Shown: piece by piece, positions 22,103-30,002 of the stretch
Numbering within the stretch: the first letter of the stretch is position 1
Layout: every line of letters begins with the position of its first letter
Assembly (NCBI GenBank): GCA_005881435.1
Contig: VBHP01000048.1
Location: forward strand, 1-42,936
DNA length: 42,936 nt
Source of the DNA: Chloroflexota bacterium
GTDB taxonomy: Bacteria > Chloroflexota > Limnocylindria > P2-11E > CF-107
Reading direction: 5' to 3'
Notes under the pieces: generated by a model
What the model saw: the letters and a program-made list of their open reading frames with translations, nothing else
What the model was told of the DNA's origin: nothing
Database searches by the model: none
Position numbers and translations under genes: made by a program

Positions 22103-23033
22103 GTGGCCGCATGAGCCGGTCCTCCTCGAGCAGGTCGTCGCGGCCCTTCAGCCGGCTGGCGCAGGTCGCTTCGTCGATGGCACGCTCGGTAGCGGCGGTC
22201 ACGCGGCGCGCATCCTCGAGCGCACGGCGCCGGACGGCAGGCTCCTCGGCATGGACGTCGATCCGGCCGCGCTCGCTGTCGCTCGCGAGCGGCTCGCGCC
22301 GTTCGGCGATCGTGCCGTCCTGGTGCGGGCCAACTTCGCGATTTGCGACGACGTTGCACGCGAGCATGGCTTTCTCGATTGCGACGGCGTCCTGTTCGAT
22401 CTCGGCCTCTCGTCGCTCCAGCTGGCCGACGATTCGCGCGGGTTCAGCTTCCGCTCGGAGGGACCGCTGGACATGAGAGCCGATCCCGAACTCGATGTCA
22501 CGGCGGCCGACCTGGTGAACGGCGCGAACGAGCGCGTTCTGGCGCGGATCCTGGCCGAGTATGGCGAGGAGCCAGAGGCAAGACGTGTCGCCGCGGCGAT
22601 CGCGCGTCGCCGCACGACGAGGCCGTTCAAGACCGCCGCCGACCTCGGCCGCTTCGTCGCGGGCGTCAAGCAGCAGCGTCCGCGCGGCGTGGATCCGTCC
22701 ACGCGCGTGTTCCAAGCGCTCCGCATCGCCGTCAACCACGAGCTCGAAAACCTCGGCACAGGGCTGAGCGCGGCGCTGCGCATCCTGCGCCCGGGCGGCC
22801 GTCTCGCTGTCATCTCCTTCCATTCGCTCGAGGATCGCGTCGTGAAGACCTTCATGGCGCGCGAGTCGCGCGACTGCATTTGTCCTCCCCACCTCCCCAC
22901 CTGCGTCTGCGGGCATCGCGCGGGTCTGCGAATCGTTACCCGGCGTCCGGTCCGTCCGGATGCGGCGGAGGTCGAACGCAACCCGCGCGCCCGCAGCGCA
23001 GTACTTCGCGTCGCCGAGAAGATCGCTTCGTGA
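22083..23033 (+). CDS. rsmH: 16S rRNA (cytosine-1402-N4)-methyltransferase RsmH
   Basis: 316 residues, near the usual 310. S-adenosylmethionine-dependent N4 methylation of C1402 in the decoding centre. Motifs: PHEPVLLEQVVAAL, VDGTLGSGGHAARIL (motif I), GMDVDPAAL, GVLFDLGLSSLQLADDSRGF, STRVFQALRIAVNHEL and LRPGGRLAVISFHSLEDRVV. No ATG or GTG occurs near the conserved start; TTG 22083 inside the end of mraZ, with GGCGGAG upstream, is the best start. Stop overlaps ftsL (GTGA). Confidence 0.93.
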   Translation: MRTSESRWPHEPVLLEQVVAALQPAGAGRFVDGTLGSGGHAARILERTAPDGRLLGMDVDPAALAVARERLAPFGDRAVLVRANFAICDDVAREHGFLDCDGVLFDLGLSSLQLADDSRGFSFRSEGPLDMRADPELDVTAADLVNGANERVLARILAEYGEEPEARRVAAAIARRRTTRPFKTAADLGRFVAGVKQQRPRGVDPSTRVFQALRIAVNHELENLGTGLSAALRILRPGGRLAVISFHSLEDRVVKTFMARESRDCICPPHLPTCVCGHRAGLRIVTRRPVRPDAAEVERNPRARSAVLRVAEKIAS

Positions 23034-23482
23034 TCGGCGCGCTCGCCCTGCGTGGTGCGACGCGCACCACGCGGACACGGACTGTTTCCCGTTCGCAGGC
23101 AACACGCCGCTACAACGCTGGCGCCGCCGCGGCGAAGCGCGGCCGCACCGTCCCGTCCCGGCATCGCGGCGCGGCGCGCCGGCGGGTGTCCTTCGATGCC
23201 AGCGCGCGCCTCTTCGTCCTGTCCGCCGGCGTCCTCGCGACGGCGTTCCTGATGGCGCTGCTGTACCTGCGCTTTGCGACGTCGATCGCCGCCAGCGGCT
23301 ACGACCTCCATGATCTGGAGGCTCGGCGAGACGAGCTGGTGCGCCAGAACGAGCTCCTCCAGCTGCAGATCGATCGCCTCGAGGCACCCTCGCGCATCGA
23401 GTCCGAGGCGCAGCGCCTCGGCCTGGTCAAGGCATCGCGCACGCTGTTCCTGACCGCCGGACCGTCTGTGACGTTGCGGTAG
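23030..23482 (+). CDS. ftsL: Cell division protein FtsL-like
   Basis: 150 residues from GTG 23030. A basic cytoplasmic N-terminus (about 60 residues, rich in Arg/Thr/Ala) precedes one membrane helix (LFVLSAGVLATAFLMALLYL), then a coiled coil (DLEARRDELVRQNELLQLQI) and a short C-terminus with GLVKASRTLFL. This is the layout of FtsL/DivIC septum proteins that join FtsI and FtsW. Sequence is weakly conserved, but position between rsmH and ftsI is decisive. ftsI begins 8 nt after the stop. Confidence 0.85.
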   Translation: MIGALALRGATRTTRTRTVSRSQATRRYNAGAAAAKRGRTVPSRHRGAARRRVSFDASARLFVLSAGVLATAFLMALLYLRFATSIAASGYDLHDLEARRDELVRQNELLQLQIDRLEAPSRIESEAQRLGLVKASRTLFLTAGPSVTLR

Positions 23483-23490
23483 GCCAGGGC

Positions 23491-25182
23491 GTGTTCCCCG
23501 ACACGCTGCCCTCCACCCGCATCAAGTTCCTGTTCGCCGGCTTCTTCGTCCTCTCGATCGTGCTGTCAGCGCGGCTGGCCTACTGGCAGGTGCTGCGCCG
23601 CGGCGATCTCCTGTCGCAGGCGCGCGCCCAGGTCGTCCAAGCCGAAACGCTCGCGGCCAGACGTGGCGCGATCTACGACCAGAACGGCAGGCTTCTGGCG
23701 ACGACGGTGCAGCTGCAGTCGGTGTACGCCATCCCGCAGCAGATCCCCGATCACGCCACGGCCGCCGCCGCGCTGGCGCCGCTCCTCGGCGACACCGCGG
23801 AACGGATTCGCTCGCGCTTCGACAGCGGCGCGGAGTGGGTCTTCCTGAAACGGCGCGTTCCCGAGGCCGTCAGCGCGAAGGTGAAGGCGCTTGCCATCCC
23901 CGGCATCGGCCTCGAGCCGGAACCGAAACGGATGTATCCGGCCGACCTGGCGGCGGCCTCCGCGCTCGGGTTCGTCAATGACGACGGCGTCGGGCAGTCC
24001 GGCGTCGAGGCCAGCTATGACGAGGCACTACGCGGTATCCCTGGCGAGCTCGTCGTCGAGCGCGATCCGGCGCAGCGCGCGCTCGCGGTGGGTCTGCGCC
24101 AGACCACGCCCGCGGTCGATGGCGCTGACCTGGTGCTCACGCTCGATCTGGCGATGCAGTCCGCCGCCGAACGCGAGCTCGCGCGGGTGGTGAAGAGCGA
24201 GAAGGCGGCAGGCGGAACGATCGTGATCCTCGACCCGGACACCGGCGCGATCCGCGCTCTGGCGAGCATGCCCGGCTTCGATCCGAACGACGTCGCGCAC
24301 GCGGATCCGGAATCGTTCCGCGATCGCGCAGTGTCGTGGACGTACGAGCCGGGCTCGACCATGAAGGCCATCACCATCGCCGCGGCGTTGAACGAGCACG
24401 CGGTTGAGCCGAGCACGACCTATGACGACAAGGGCTACGCCGTGATCGGTGGGCGGATCCTCAACAACGCCCAGGGAAGGTCGTATGGACGTCTCGACAT
24501 CTCCGGGATCCTGGAGAAGTCCGCAAACGCCGGCGCGGTCTTCGTGGCGCAGCGGCTTGGCGCCGAAAAGCTGTCTCGCTACCTGCACGACTTCGGATTC
24601 GGGCAAGCGACCGGGGTGGATATCGCGGCCGAGGCCGGCGGAACGGTGCGGCCGGTGGCCGAGTGGTATCCGGTCGATCTGGGTACCGCGGCATTCGGAC
24701 AGGGCCTGACGGTGACGCCGCTGCAGCTCGCGGCGGCGTACGCCGCAATCGCGAACGGCGGGACCTTGTACAAGCCCTACCTCGTCCAGGAGGTCCATGC
24801 CCGCGACGGCTCGGTGCGCCGCACGGAGCCACAACCGGTGCGACGCGTGTTGACTCCCGAGACCGCGGCGATCGTGCGCGAGATGCTGACGAGCGTCGTC
24901 GACCGCGGCATCGCGCAGAACGCGCGGCTCAACAGCTATTCCGTCGCCGGAAAGACCGGCACGGCGCAGATCGCCTCGGCCGACGGCAGCTACGTCTCGA
25001 ACGAGTACATCTCCTCGTTCGCCTCAATGTTGCCCGCGCGTGATCCTCGGTTCGTCGTCCTCGTCGTCATCGAGCGTCCGCAGTCCAGACTGCTCGGAAC
25101 ACTTTCGGCGATGAGCGCGTTCACCGGTCTGGCGGGCGATCTGATGCGGTACGCGCGCGTCGAGCCCGATCGCGTGCGCTAG
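23491..25182 (+). CDS. ftsI: Septal peptidoglycan transpeptidase FtsI (PBP class B)
   Basis: 563 residues. N-terminal membrane anchor (FLFAGFFVLSIVLSARLAYW, about 12-31), dimerisation domain (RRGAIYDQNGRLLATTVQ) and transpeptidase domain with all motifs: STMK with Ser 289, SAN with Ser 344, KTG at 488-490. Cross-links peptidoglycan at the septum together with FtsW. No PASTA domains, unlike SpoVD/PBP2x of many Firmicutes. Start GTG 23491. It is followed by murF directly, without the murE that normally lies between them. Confidence 0.95.
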   Translation: MFPDTLPSTRIKFLFAGFFVLSIVLSARLAYWQVLRRGDLLSQARAQVVQAETLAARRGAIYDQNGRLLATTVQLQSVYAIPQQIPDHATAAAALAPLLGDTAERIRSRFDSGAEWVFLKRRVPEAVSAKVKALAIPGIGLEPEPKRMYPADLAAASALGFVNDDGVGQSGVEASYDEALRGIPGELVVERDPAQRALAVGLRQTTPAVDGADLVLTLDLAMQSAAERELARVVKSEKAAGGTIVILDPDTGAIRALASMPGFDPNDVAHADPESFRDRAVSWTYEPGSTMKAITIAAALNEHAVEPSTTYDDKGYAVIGGRILNNAQGRSYGRLDISGILEKSANAGAVFVAQRLGAEKLSRYLHDFGFGQATGVDIAAEAGGTVRPVAEWYPVDLGTAAFGQGLTVTPLQLAAAYAAIANGGTLYKPYLVQEVHARDGSVRRTEPQPVRRVLTPETAAIVREMLTSVVDRGIAQNARLNSYSVAGKTGTAQIASADGSYVSNEYISSFASMLPARDPRFVVLVVIERPQSRLLGTLSAMSAFTGLAGDLMRYARVEPDRVR

Positions 25183-25191
25183 ACCCGCACC

Positions 25192-25197
25192 TACACT
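25192..25197 (+). promoter_or_regulatory. Putative internal -10 element before murF (leaderless)
   Basis: TACACT (4 of 6 to TATAAT) in the 21-nt ftsI-murF gap, 6 nt before the GTG at 25204, with no Shine-Dalgarno between. It could give murF and the rest of the cluster a separate leaderless transcript. Confidence 0.4.
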
Positions 25198-25203
25198 TCG
25201 ACC

Positions 25204-26583
25204 GTGTTCGATCTCGCGGTGCTGCTTGACGCGACCAGCGGGCGTGTCGCACACGGGGCGGCACGTGGCCCCATCGTGTTCCGCGCCGGCGCCTTCGATT
25301 CGCGTCGCGTGACCGAAGACAGCCTGTTCTTCGCCCTGCGCGGCGACCGCGACGGGCACGACTTCGTCGCCGACGCGCTCGCGCGAGGCGCCCGCGGGGC
25401 CGTGGTGTCGCGCATCCCCGAGGGCATGCCCGACGACGCGTTGCTCATCCTCGTCCCCGATCCGCTGATCGCTCTGCGAGACCTCGCCACCGCGATCCGC
25501 GATCGCGCGCCGATCCCCGCGGTCGGGATCACCGGCAGCGTCGGCAAGACCACGACGAAGGAGGCGACCGCTGCCGCTCTGGGCGCGCGCTATCGCGTGC
25601 TCCGCAGTCCGGCGTCCTTCAATAACGAGATCGGGGTCCCGATCACGTTCCTGTCGCAGGAGCCGTCGCACGAAGTGGCCGTGGTGGAGATGGGGTTCTA
25701 CGTCCCCGGCGAGATCGCGGACCTCTGCCGCCTGGTCCGCCCGCGTGTCGGGGTCGTGACCGCGGTGCCGGACAAGCCGGTGCATTTCGCTCGCACGCCC
25801 TCCGTCGATGCCATCGCGCGGGGAAAGGCGGAGCTAATCGAGGCGCTCCCGGCGGATGGCACGGCGTTGCTGAACGCTGACGACCCGCGAGTCCGGGAGA
25901 TGGCGACACGCACGCAGGCCAACGTCGTGCTCTTCGGAACGAGCGACGATGCCGCGTTGCGCGCGCGGGACGTCGTCTCCGACGGTCTCGACGGCGTCCG
26001 TTTCACAGCGCAGTTCCGCGGCGAGCACGCGATCGTGCGCTTTCCGTTGCCCGGCGCGCACCTCGTGACCAGCGCGCTCGCCGCGATCGGGGCAGCGGTC
26101 GCGCTCGACGTGCCGCTGGACGAGGCCGCCATCGGCGTCGGCACGCTGGAGCGGCCGGCCCACCGCATGAGCGTGCGTCGCGCCGGTGAGCTCACCGTGA
26201 TCGACGACGCGTACAACGCCAGCCCGGTCGCGGTCGCGGCGGCGCTGCGACTGCTGGGCACGCAAAAGGGCCGCCGGGTCGCGGTGCTTGGCGACATGCT
26301 CGAGCTCGGCGCGCTGGCCTCCGACGCGCATCGCGAGGTCGGCACCATCGCCGCACGGACCGCGGACATCTTCGTCGGCGTCGGCGAGCTGACCGGCATC
26401 GCTGTGAACGATGCGCGGCGCGCCGGTCTCGCCGAAGCCTATGCCGCGATGGACAACGCCGAAGCGCTGGTGATCCTCCGCCGGCTGCTCCGTCCCGGCG
26501 ACGTCGTGCTGGTGAAGGGTTCGCGCGCGCTGCGCATGGAGGAGATCGTGGACGCGATCCTGGCGTCGCCCGCCGCGTCGTGA
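25204..26583 (+). CDS. murF: UDP-MurNAc-tripeptide--D-Ala-D-Ala ligase MurF
   Basis: 459 residues, normal for MurF. Adds D-Ala-D-Ala to UDP-MurNAc-tripeptide with ATP. P-loop GITGSVGKTTTK with K115, the MurF-type FNNEIGVPIT (binds D-Ala-D-Ala), HxxEMGFY-like VVEMGFYVPGEI, the NADDPRV turn, ERPAHRMSVRRAGELTVIDD with the DAYNASP motif, and the C-terminal VLGDMLELG. The N-terminal domain (DSRRVTEDSLFFALRGDRDGHDF) is complete. Start GTG 25204; stop overlaps mraY (GTGA). Confidence 0.94.
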   Translation: MFDLAVLLDATSGRVAHGAARGPIVFRAGAFDSRRVTEDSLFFALRGDRDGHDFVADALARGARGAVVSRIPEGMPDDALLILVPDPLIALRDLATAIRDRAPIPAVGITGSVGKTTTKEATAAALGARYRVLRSPASFNNEIGVPITFLSQEPSHEVAVVEMGFYVPGEIADLCRLVRPRVGVVTAVPDKPVHFARTPSVDAIARGKAELIEALPADGTALLNADDPRVREMATRTQANVVLFGTSDDAALRARDVVSDGLDGVRFTAQFRGEHAIVRFPLPGAHLVTSALAAIGAAVALDVPLDEAAIGVGTLERPAHRMSVRRAGELTVIDDAYNASPVAVAAALRLLGTQKGRRVAVLGDMLELGALASDAHREVGTIAARTADIFVGVGELTGIAVNDARRAGLAEAYAAMDNAEALVILRRLLRPGDVVLVKGSRALRMEEIVDAILASPAAS

Positions 26584-27599
26584 CGTCGTCCGTCCCGCTG
26601 CTGGCGCTGTCGGGCATGCTGCTGACCTTCGTCGTGACGCTCGTGCTGTTCCCGCCGTACATGCGACTGCTGCGCTATCTCGGCATCGTCAAGACGCCGC
26701 GCTCGGACGCGCCCACTTCGCATGGGCGGAAGCGCGGCACGCCGACGATGGCCGGCCTGCTGGTCGTGCTCGTGGTCACGCTCGCCACAGTACTGTTCTA
26801 CTTCTTCGTTCCCGGTGAAGAGCAAACGCCGGGGCGGACGCGTGGCGACTACGTGGTGCAAACGCTGACGCCGCTGCTCGCGCTCGTCTCGGTGGGCGCG
26901 CTCGGCGCGCTCGACGACTACCTCGATGCGATCTTCGGGCGCGGCATCCGCGGCCGGCACAAGCTGATCTGGCAGGCGAGCGTCGCCGTCGCCGGCGGCA
27001 TCTACATCCAGCGCCACTTCGCCATCACCGGCATCTTCATCCCTCTCTCCGGCGAATGGCTGATCGGCGGTGTGGCGTTCATCGTTCTTGCCATCGTCGC
27101 GATCGTCGGAACGTCCAACGGCGTGAACCTCACCGACGGTCTCGACGGCCTGTCCGGAGGCACGGTCGTCTTCGCCTTCCTGTCATTCGCCTTCATCGCT
27201 TTTGCACGCGAGTACTTTTTCCTCGCGGTCTTCTGCACGCTGATGACCGGAGCGGTCGCGGCGTTTCTGTGGTTCAACGTGCATCCAGCGGAAGTCTTTC
27301 TCGGCGACTCGGGCTCGCTCGCGCTCGGCGCGACGCTCGCGGTCGCATCACTGACGACTGGCTTCATCGCGCTGCTGCCGATCGCCGGCGTGATCTTTTT
27401 CATCGAGACCCTGTCGGTGATCCTGCAGGTCGTCTCGTTCAAGGTGTGGCATCGACGCATCTTTCGGATGGCGCCGATCCATCATCACTTCGAGCTGATC
27501 GGTTGGCCGGAGGAGAAGGTGACGATCCGCTTCTGGCTGATCGGCGCGCTCGCGGGCATCATCGCAGCGATCCTGGCGTTCGCGACGCCGGTGAAATGA
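26580..27599 (+). CDS. mraY: Phospho-MurNAc-pentapeptide transferase MraY
   Basis: 339 residues with about ten membrane helices. Makes lipid I from UDP-MurNAc-pentapeptide and undecaprenyl phosphate. Motifs: PRSDAPTSHGRKRGTPTM (variant of the usual GPxxHxxKxGTPTMGG), the aspartate pair D112-D113 in LDDYLD, NLTDGLDGLSGG (from about residue 183), FLGDSGSLALG, and MAPIHHHFELIGWPEEKVT near the end. All catalytic Asp and His residues are present. Start GTG 26580 overlaps the murF stop; the stop overlaps yfiH (ATGA). Confidence 0.95.
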   Translation: MTSSVPLLALSGMLLTFVVTLVLFPPYMRLLRYLGIVKTPRSDAPTSHGRKRGTPTMAGLLVVLVVTLATVLFYFFVPGEEQTPGRTRGDYVVQTLTPLLALVSVGALGALDDYLDAIFGRGIRGRHKLIWQASVAVAGGIYIQRHFAITGIFIPLSGEWLIGGVAFIVLAIVAIVGTSNGVNLTDGLDGLSGGTVVFAFLSFAFIAFAREYFFLAVFCTLMTGAVAAFLWFNVHPAEVFLGDSGSLALGATLAVASLTTGFIALLPIAGVIFFIETLSVILQVVSFKVWHRRIFRMAPIHHHFELIGWPEEKVTIRFWLIGALAGIIAAILAFATPVK

Positions 27600-28366
27600 A
27601 GACGATTTTCGCCGAGACCATCGTGCGATCGCCGTTGCTCTCGGGGGTGCCCGGCCTGCGACACGGATTCACGACCCGCAAGCTCGGCAGCATGGCCGGT
27701 CAGATCCATTCGCGCGACGAGCAGGCCACGAATCGCGCCGCACTCGAAGCCGCGATCGAGCTGCGCCTGATCAAAGCCAGCCAGGTGCACTCCGCGGACG
27801 TGGTCCTCGTCGAACGTGGCATCGCGACACGGCTCCGCGACGGCGCGAGCGAGCCGGTATCGAGTGCGATGCGCCTCGAAGGCGACGCGCTCATCACTCG
27901 CGAGCGCGGCATCGGCCTCGCGGTCGCCGTCGCCGATTGTGCGCCGATCTTGCTCGTCACGCCCGATGGTTGGATCGCCGCCGCTCACGCCGGCTGGGAG
28001 GGGACGACGAAGCGGATCGTCGGCGCGGTCCGTGACGCGATCGCCGCGCGTGGCGGGCGCATCGTCGACGCGCGTGCCGTCATCGGTCCGGCCATCGGCG
28101 GCTGCTGCTATCGCATCGACGCCGCGCGCGCCGCGCTCATCCGCGAACGTCTCGGCGACACGGCAAGCCTGGTCGGTCCTGTCGACGGCAGATTCGACTT
28201 TGCGATCGCGGACGAGCTTGCGGCGCAGCTCCGCGCCGCGGGTGTGCCGCGGATCGACGTGCTCGACCGCTGCACCCGGGATGAGGTCGGCACGTTCTTT
28301 TCGCATCGCGGCGAGGATGGCAAGGCCGGCAGAGGCCTCGCCTTCATCGGGTGGAGTCAGGCGTGA
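27596..28366 (+). CDS. YfiH/LACC1-family purine nucleoside enzyme (polyphenol-oxidase fold)
   Basis: 256 residues, start ATG 27596 overlapping the mraY stop. Family DUF152 (YfiH/YlmD, LACC1). The zinc/metal site is made of His in QVHSADV, Cys in VADCAPIL and His in AAHAGWEG; VIGPAIGGCCYRI and DRCTRDEVGTFFSHR are further family motifs. Members phosphorolyse or deaminate purine nucleosides, and E. coli YfiH has been tied to peptidoglycan precursor editing. In many Gram-positives it sits after ftsZ (ylmD), so its place between mraY and murD is unusual and hints at a cell-wall role. Confidence 0.9.
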   Translation: MKTIFAETIVRSPLLSGVPGLRHGFTTRKLGSMAGQIHSRDEQATNRAALEAAIELRLIKASQVHSADVVLVERGIATRLRDGASEPVSSAMRLEGDALITRERGIGLAVAVADCAPILLVTPDGWIAAAHAGWEGTTKRIVGAVRDAIAARGGRIVDARAVIGPAIGGCCYRIDAARAALIRERLGDTASLVGPVDGRFDFAIADELAAQLRAAGVPRIDVLDRCTRDEVGTFFSHRGEDGKAGRGLAFIGWSQA

Positions 28367-29784
28367 TCAACGACGTCGCCGTGCGCGCGAGCGAGCTCCG
28401 CGGGAAGCGCGTCACGATCGTCGGCCTCGGAAGGGGCCGCACCAGCGTGGGACTGGCGCGGTTCCTGGCCGGCGCCGGCGCCGTCATCACCGTCACCGAT
28501 TCACGCGGCGCGGCGGACCTGAGCGAGGGGATCGCACGGCTTGGCGAGCTCCCGGTGGCGCTGCGTCTGGGTGTGCGGGATGACGAGGCGGTCGCCGACT
28601 CCGACTACGTCTTCGTGATCCCGGGCATCTCGCCCAGCGTGTCGACGATCGTGCGCGCCGAGCAGCTCGGCATTCCGGTCCTGACCGAGATCGGGCTCTT
28701 CTTCCGTCTTTGCCCCGCCCCGATCGTGGGCATCACCGGAACGAAGGGAAAGACGACCACGACGACGCTGATCGGCCGGGTGCTGTCGCAGGGGGATCGG
28801 CCAGTGATCGTCGCCGGCAACATCGGTGAAGCGGTGATCCATCGCTTGCCGGAGATCACACCGCGGCACTGGGTCGTGCTCGAGCTGTCTTCGTTCCAGC
28901 TGGAGACCCTGCGCGCGAGCCCGCACATGGCCGTCATCACGAACGTCACGCAGGATCACCTCGACTACCACGGCAGCGAGGAGGCCTACGTCAAAGCCAA
29001 GCGTTCGATCATCGCCTGGCAGACGCACCAGGACTTCGCCGTGCTGAATCTGGATGACCCCACCGTCGTGGCGATGCACACCGGTTCCGACGGGCAGCTG
29101 TTCCCGTTCTCTGTCGCGCAACGACTGCGTCGCGGCGCGTTCCTCGACGGCGGTCAGCTCGTGGTGCAGGACGGTCATGGCCGGCACGCCATCCTCGAGG
29201 CCACCGCGCTGCGCATCCCCGGACGGCACAACGTCGCCAATGCGCTGGCGGCCTCCGCGGTCGGCGTCATCGCCGGGATCCCTGACGAGGGTATCGCCGC
29301 CGCACTGCGCACGTTCGAGGGCGTGCCGCACCGTCAGGAAGTCGTCGCGGACGTCGACGGCGTGCTCTACGTCAATAACTCGCAGGGCACGACGCCAAAT
29401 GCGACGATCACGGCGATCGAGACGTATGACCGGCCGGCGGTGCTCATCCTCGGCGGCGTCGGGAAAGGCGTCGACTTCGGCACGATGGCCGAGGTCGTCC
29501 AGCGCCGCGCGCGAGGCGCCGTGCTCATCGGTCAGGCGGCGGACGAGATCGAGCGCGCGCTGCGCCACGCGCCGGCGCGACGGCGCGATGCGCCACTGGT
29601 CATCGAGCGCGCCTCGTCGATGCCCGAGGCCGTCGAGCGAGCGCGCCGCATCGCCAAAGCGGGAGATGTCGTGCTGCTCAGTCCGGCCTGCGCTTCCTTC
29701 GACATGTTCAAGGACATGGCCGATCGCGGCGACCAATTCCGTCACGCCGTTCTCGAGCAAACAGCGAAGGTCAGCGGACGCTGA
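28363..29784 (+). CDS. murD: UDP-MurNAc-L-Ala--D-Glu ligase MurD
   Basis: 473 residues from GTG 28363 (GTGA overlap with the yfiH stop); GTG 28351 is 4 codons upstream. Adds D-Glu to UDP-MurNAc-L-Ala. Rossmann-like N-terminus with TIVGLGRGRTSVGLARFL, IPGISPSVSTI, P-loop GITGTKGKTTTTTL with K130, AGNIGEAVI, LELSSFQLETL, HDHLDYH-equivalent QDHLDYHGSEEAY and RFEGVPHRQEVV-like FEGVPHRQEVV, followed by VNNSQGTTPNAT. C-terminal LLSPACASFDMFKDMADRGDQF is the MurD signature. Stop overlaps the next ATG (TGATG). Confidence 0.94.
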   Translation: MINDVAVRASELRGKRVTIVGLGRGRTSVGLARFLAGAGAVITVTDSRGAADLSEGIARLGELPVALRLGVRDDEAVADSDYVFVIPGISPSVSTIVRAEQLGIPVLTEIGLFFRLCPAPIVGITGTKGKTTTTTLIGRVLSQGDRPVIVAGNIGEAVIHRLPEITPRHWVVLELSSFQLETLRASPHMAVITNVTQDHLDYHGSEEAYVKAKRSIIAWQTHQDFAVLNLDDPTVVAMHTGSDGQLFPFSVAQRLRRGAFLDGGQLVVQDGHGRHAILEATALRIPGRHNVANALAASAVGVIAGIPDEGIAAALRTFEGVPHRQEVVADVDGVLYVNNSQGTTPNATITAIETYDRPAVLILGGVGKGVDFGTMAEVVQRRARGAVLIGQAADEIERALRHAPARRRDAPLVIERASSMPEAVERARRIAKAGDVVLLSPACASFDMFKDMADRGDQFRHAVLEQTAKVSGR

Positions 29785-29987
29785 TGAGCGAATTCGGCCG
29801 CATCGATGCGGTCAGCGGCAGGTGTCGCGACGGGCGCGCGCCGGGGGCGACCATTGCGCAACGGTGGCGCGGAGAACTCGGCCCGTGCTTCGGCGCCGTA
29901 GAGCGCGCCGAAGCAGGCGCACAGGGAGCCCCGGCGCGACGACCGCGCGGCCCCATCTCGGCGAGACCGACAGAGCGGGCGAGATGA
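29784..29987 (+). CDS. Putative 67-residue orf between murD and ftsW, in the ftsW frame
   Basis: ATG 29784 is fused to the murD stop (TGATG), as expected for a coupled downstream gene. The frame has reasonable codon bias in its first 40 codons and then a basic Arg/Pro-rich stretch (RRPRGPISARPTERAR). It ends at TGA 29985-29987, and the same frame continues 15 nt later at the TTG taken as the ftsW start. So it may be a short coupled peptide, or the cytoplasmic N-terminal extension of FtsW interrupted by a single in-frame TGA (mutation, sequence error or recoding). No domain is recognised. Confidence 0.4.
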   Translation: MSEFGRIDAVSGRCRDGRAPGATIAQRWRGELGPCFGAVERAEAGAQGAPARRPRGPISARPTERAR

Positions 29988-30002
29988 GACGAAATTCGCT
30001 CA

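Noticed and set aside
28501-29760. 419-codon minus-strand frame opposite murD
   Set aside because: Shadow of murD; no domain, start signal or plausible composition.
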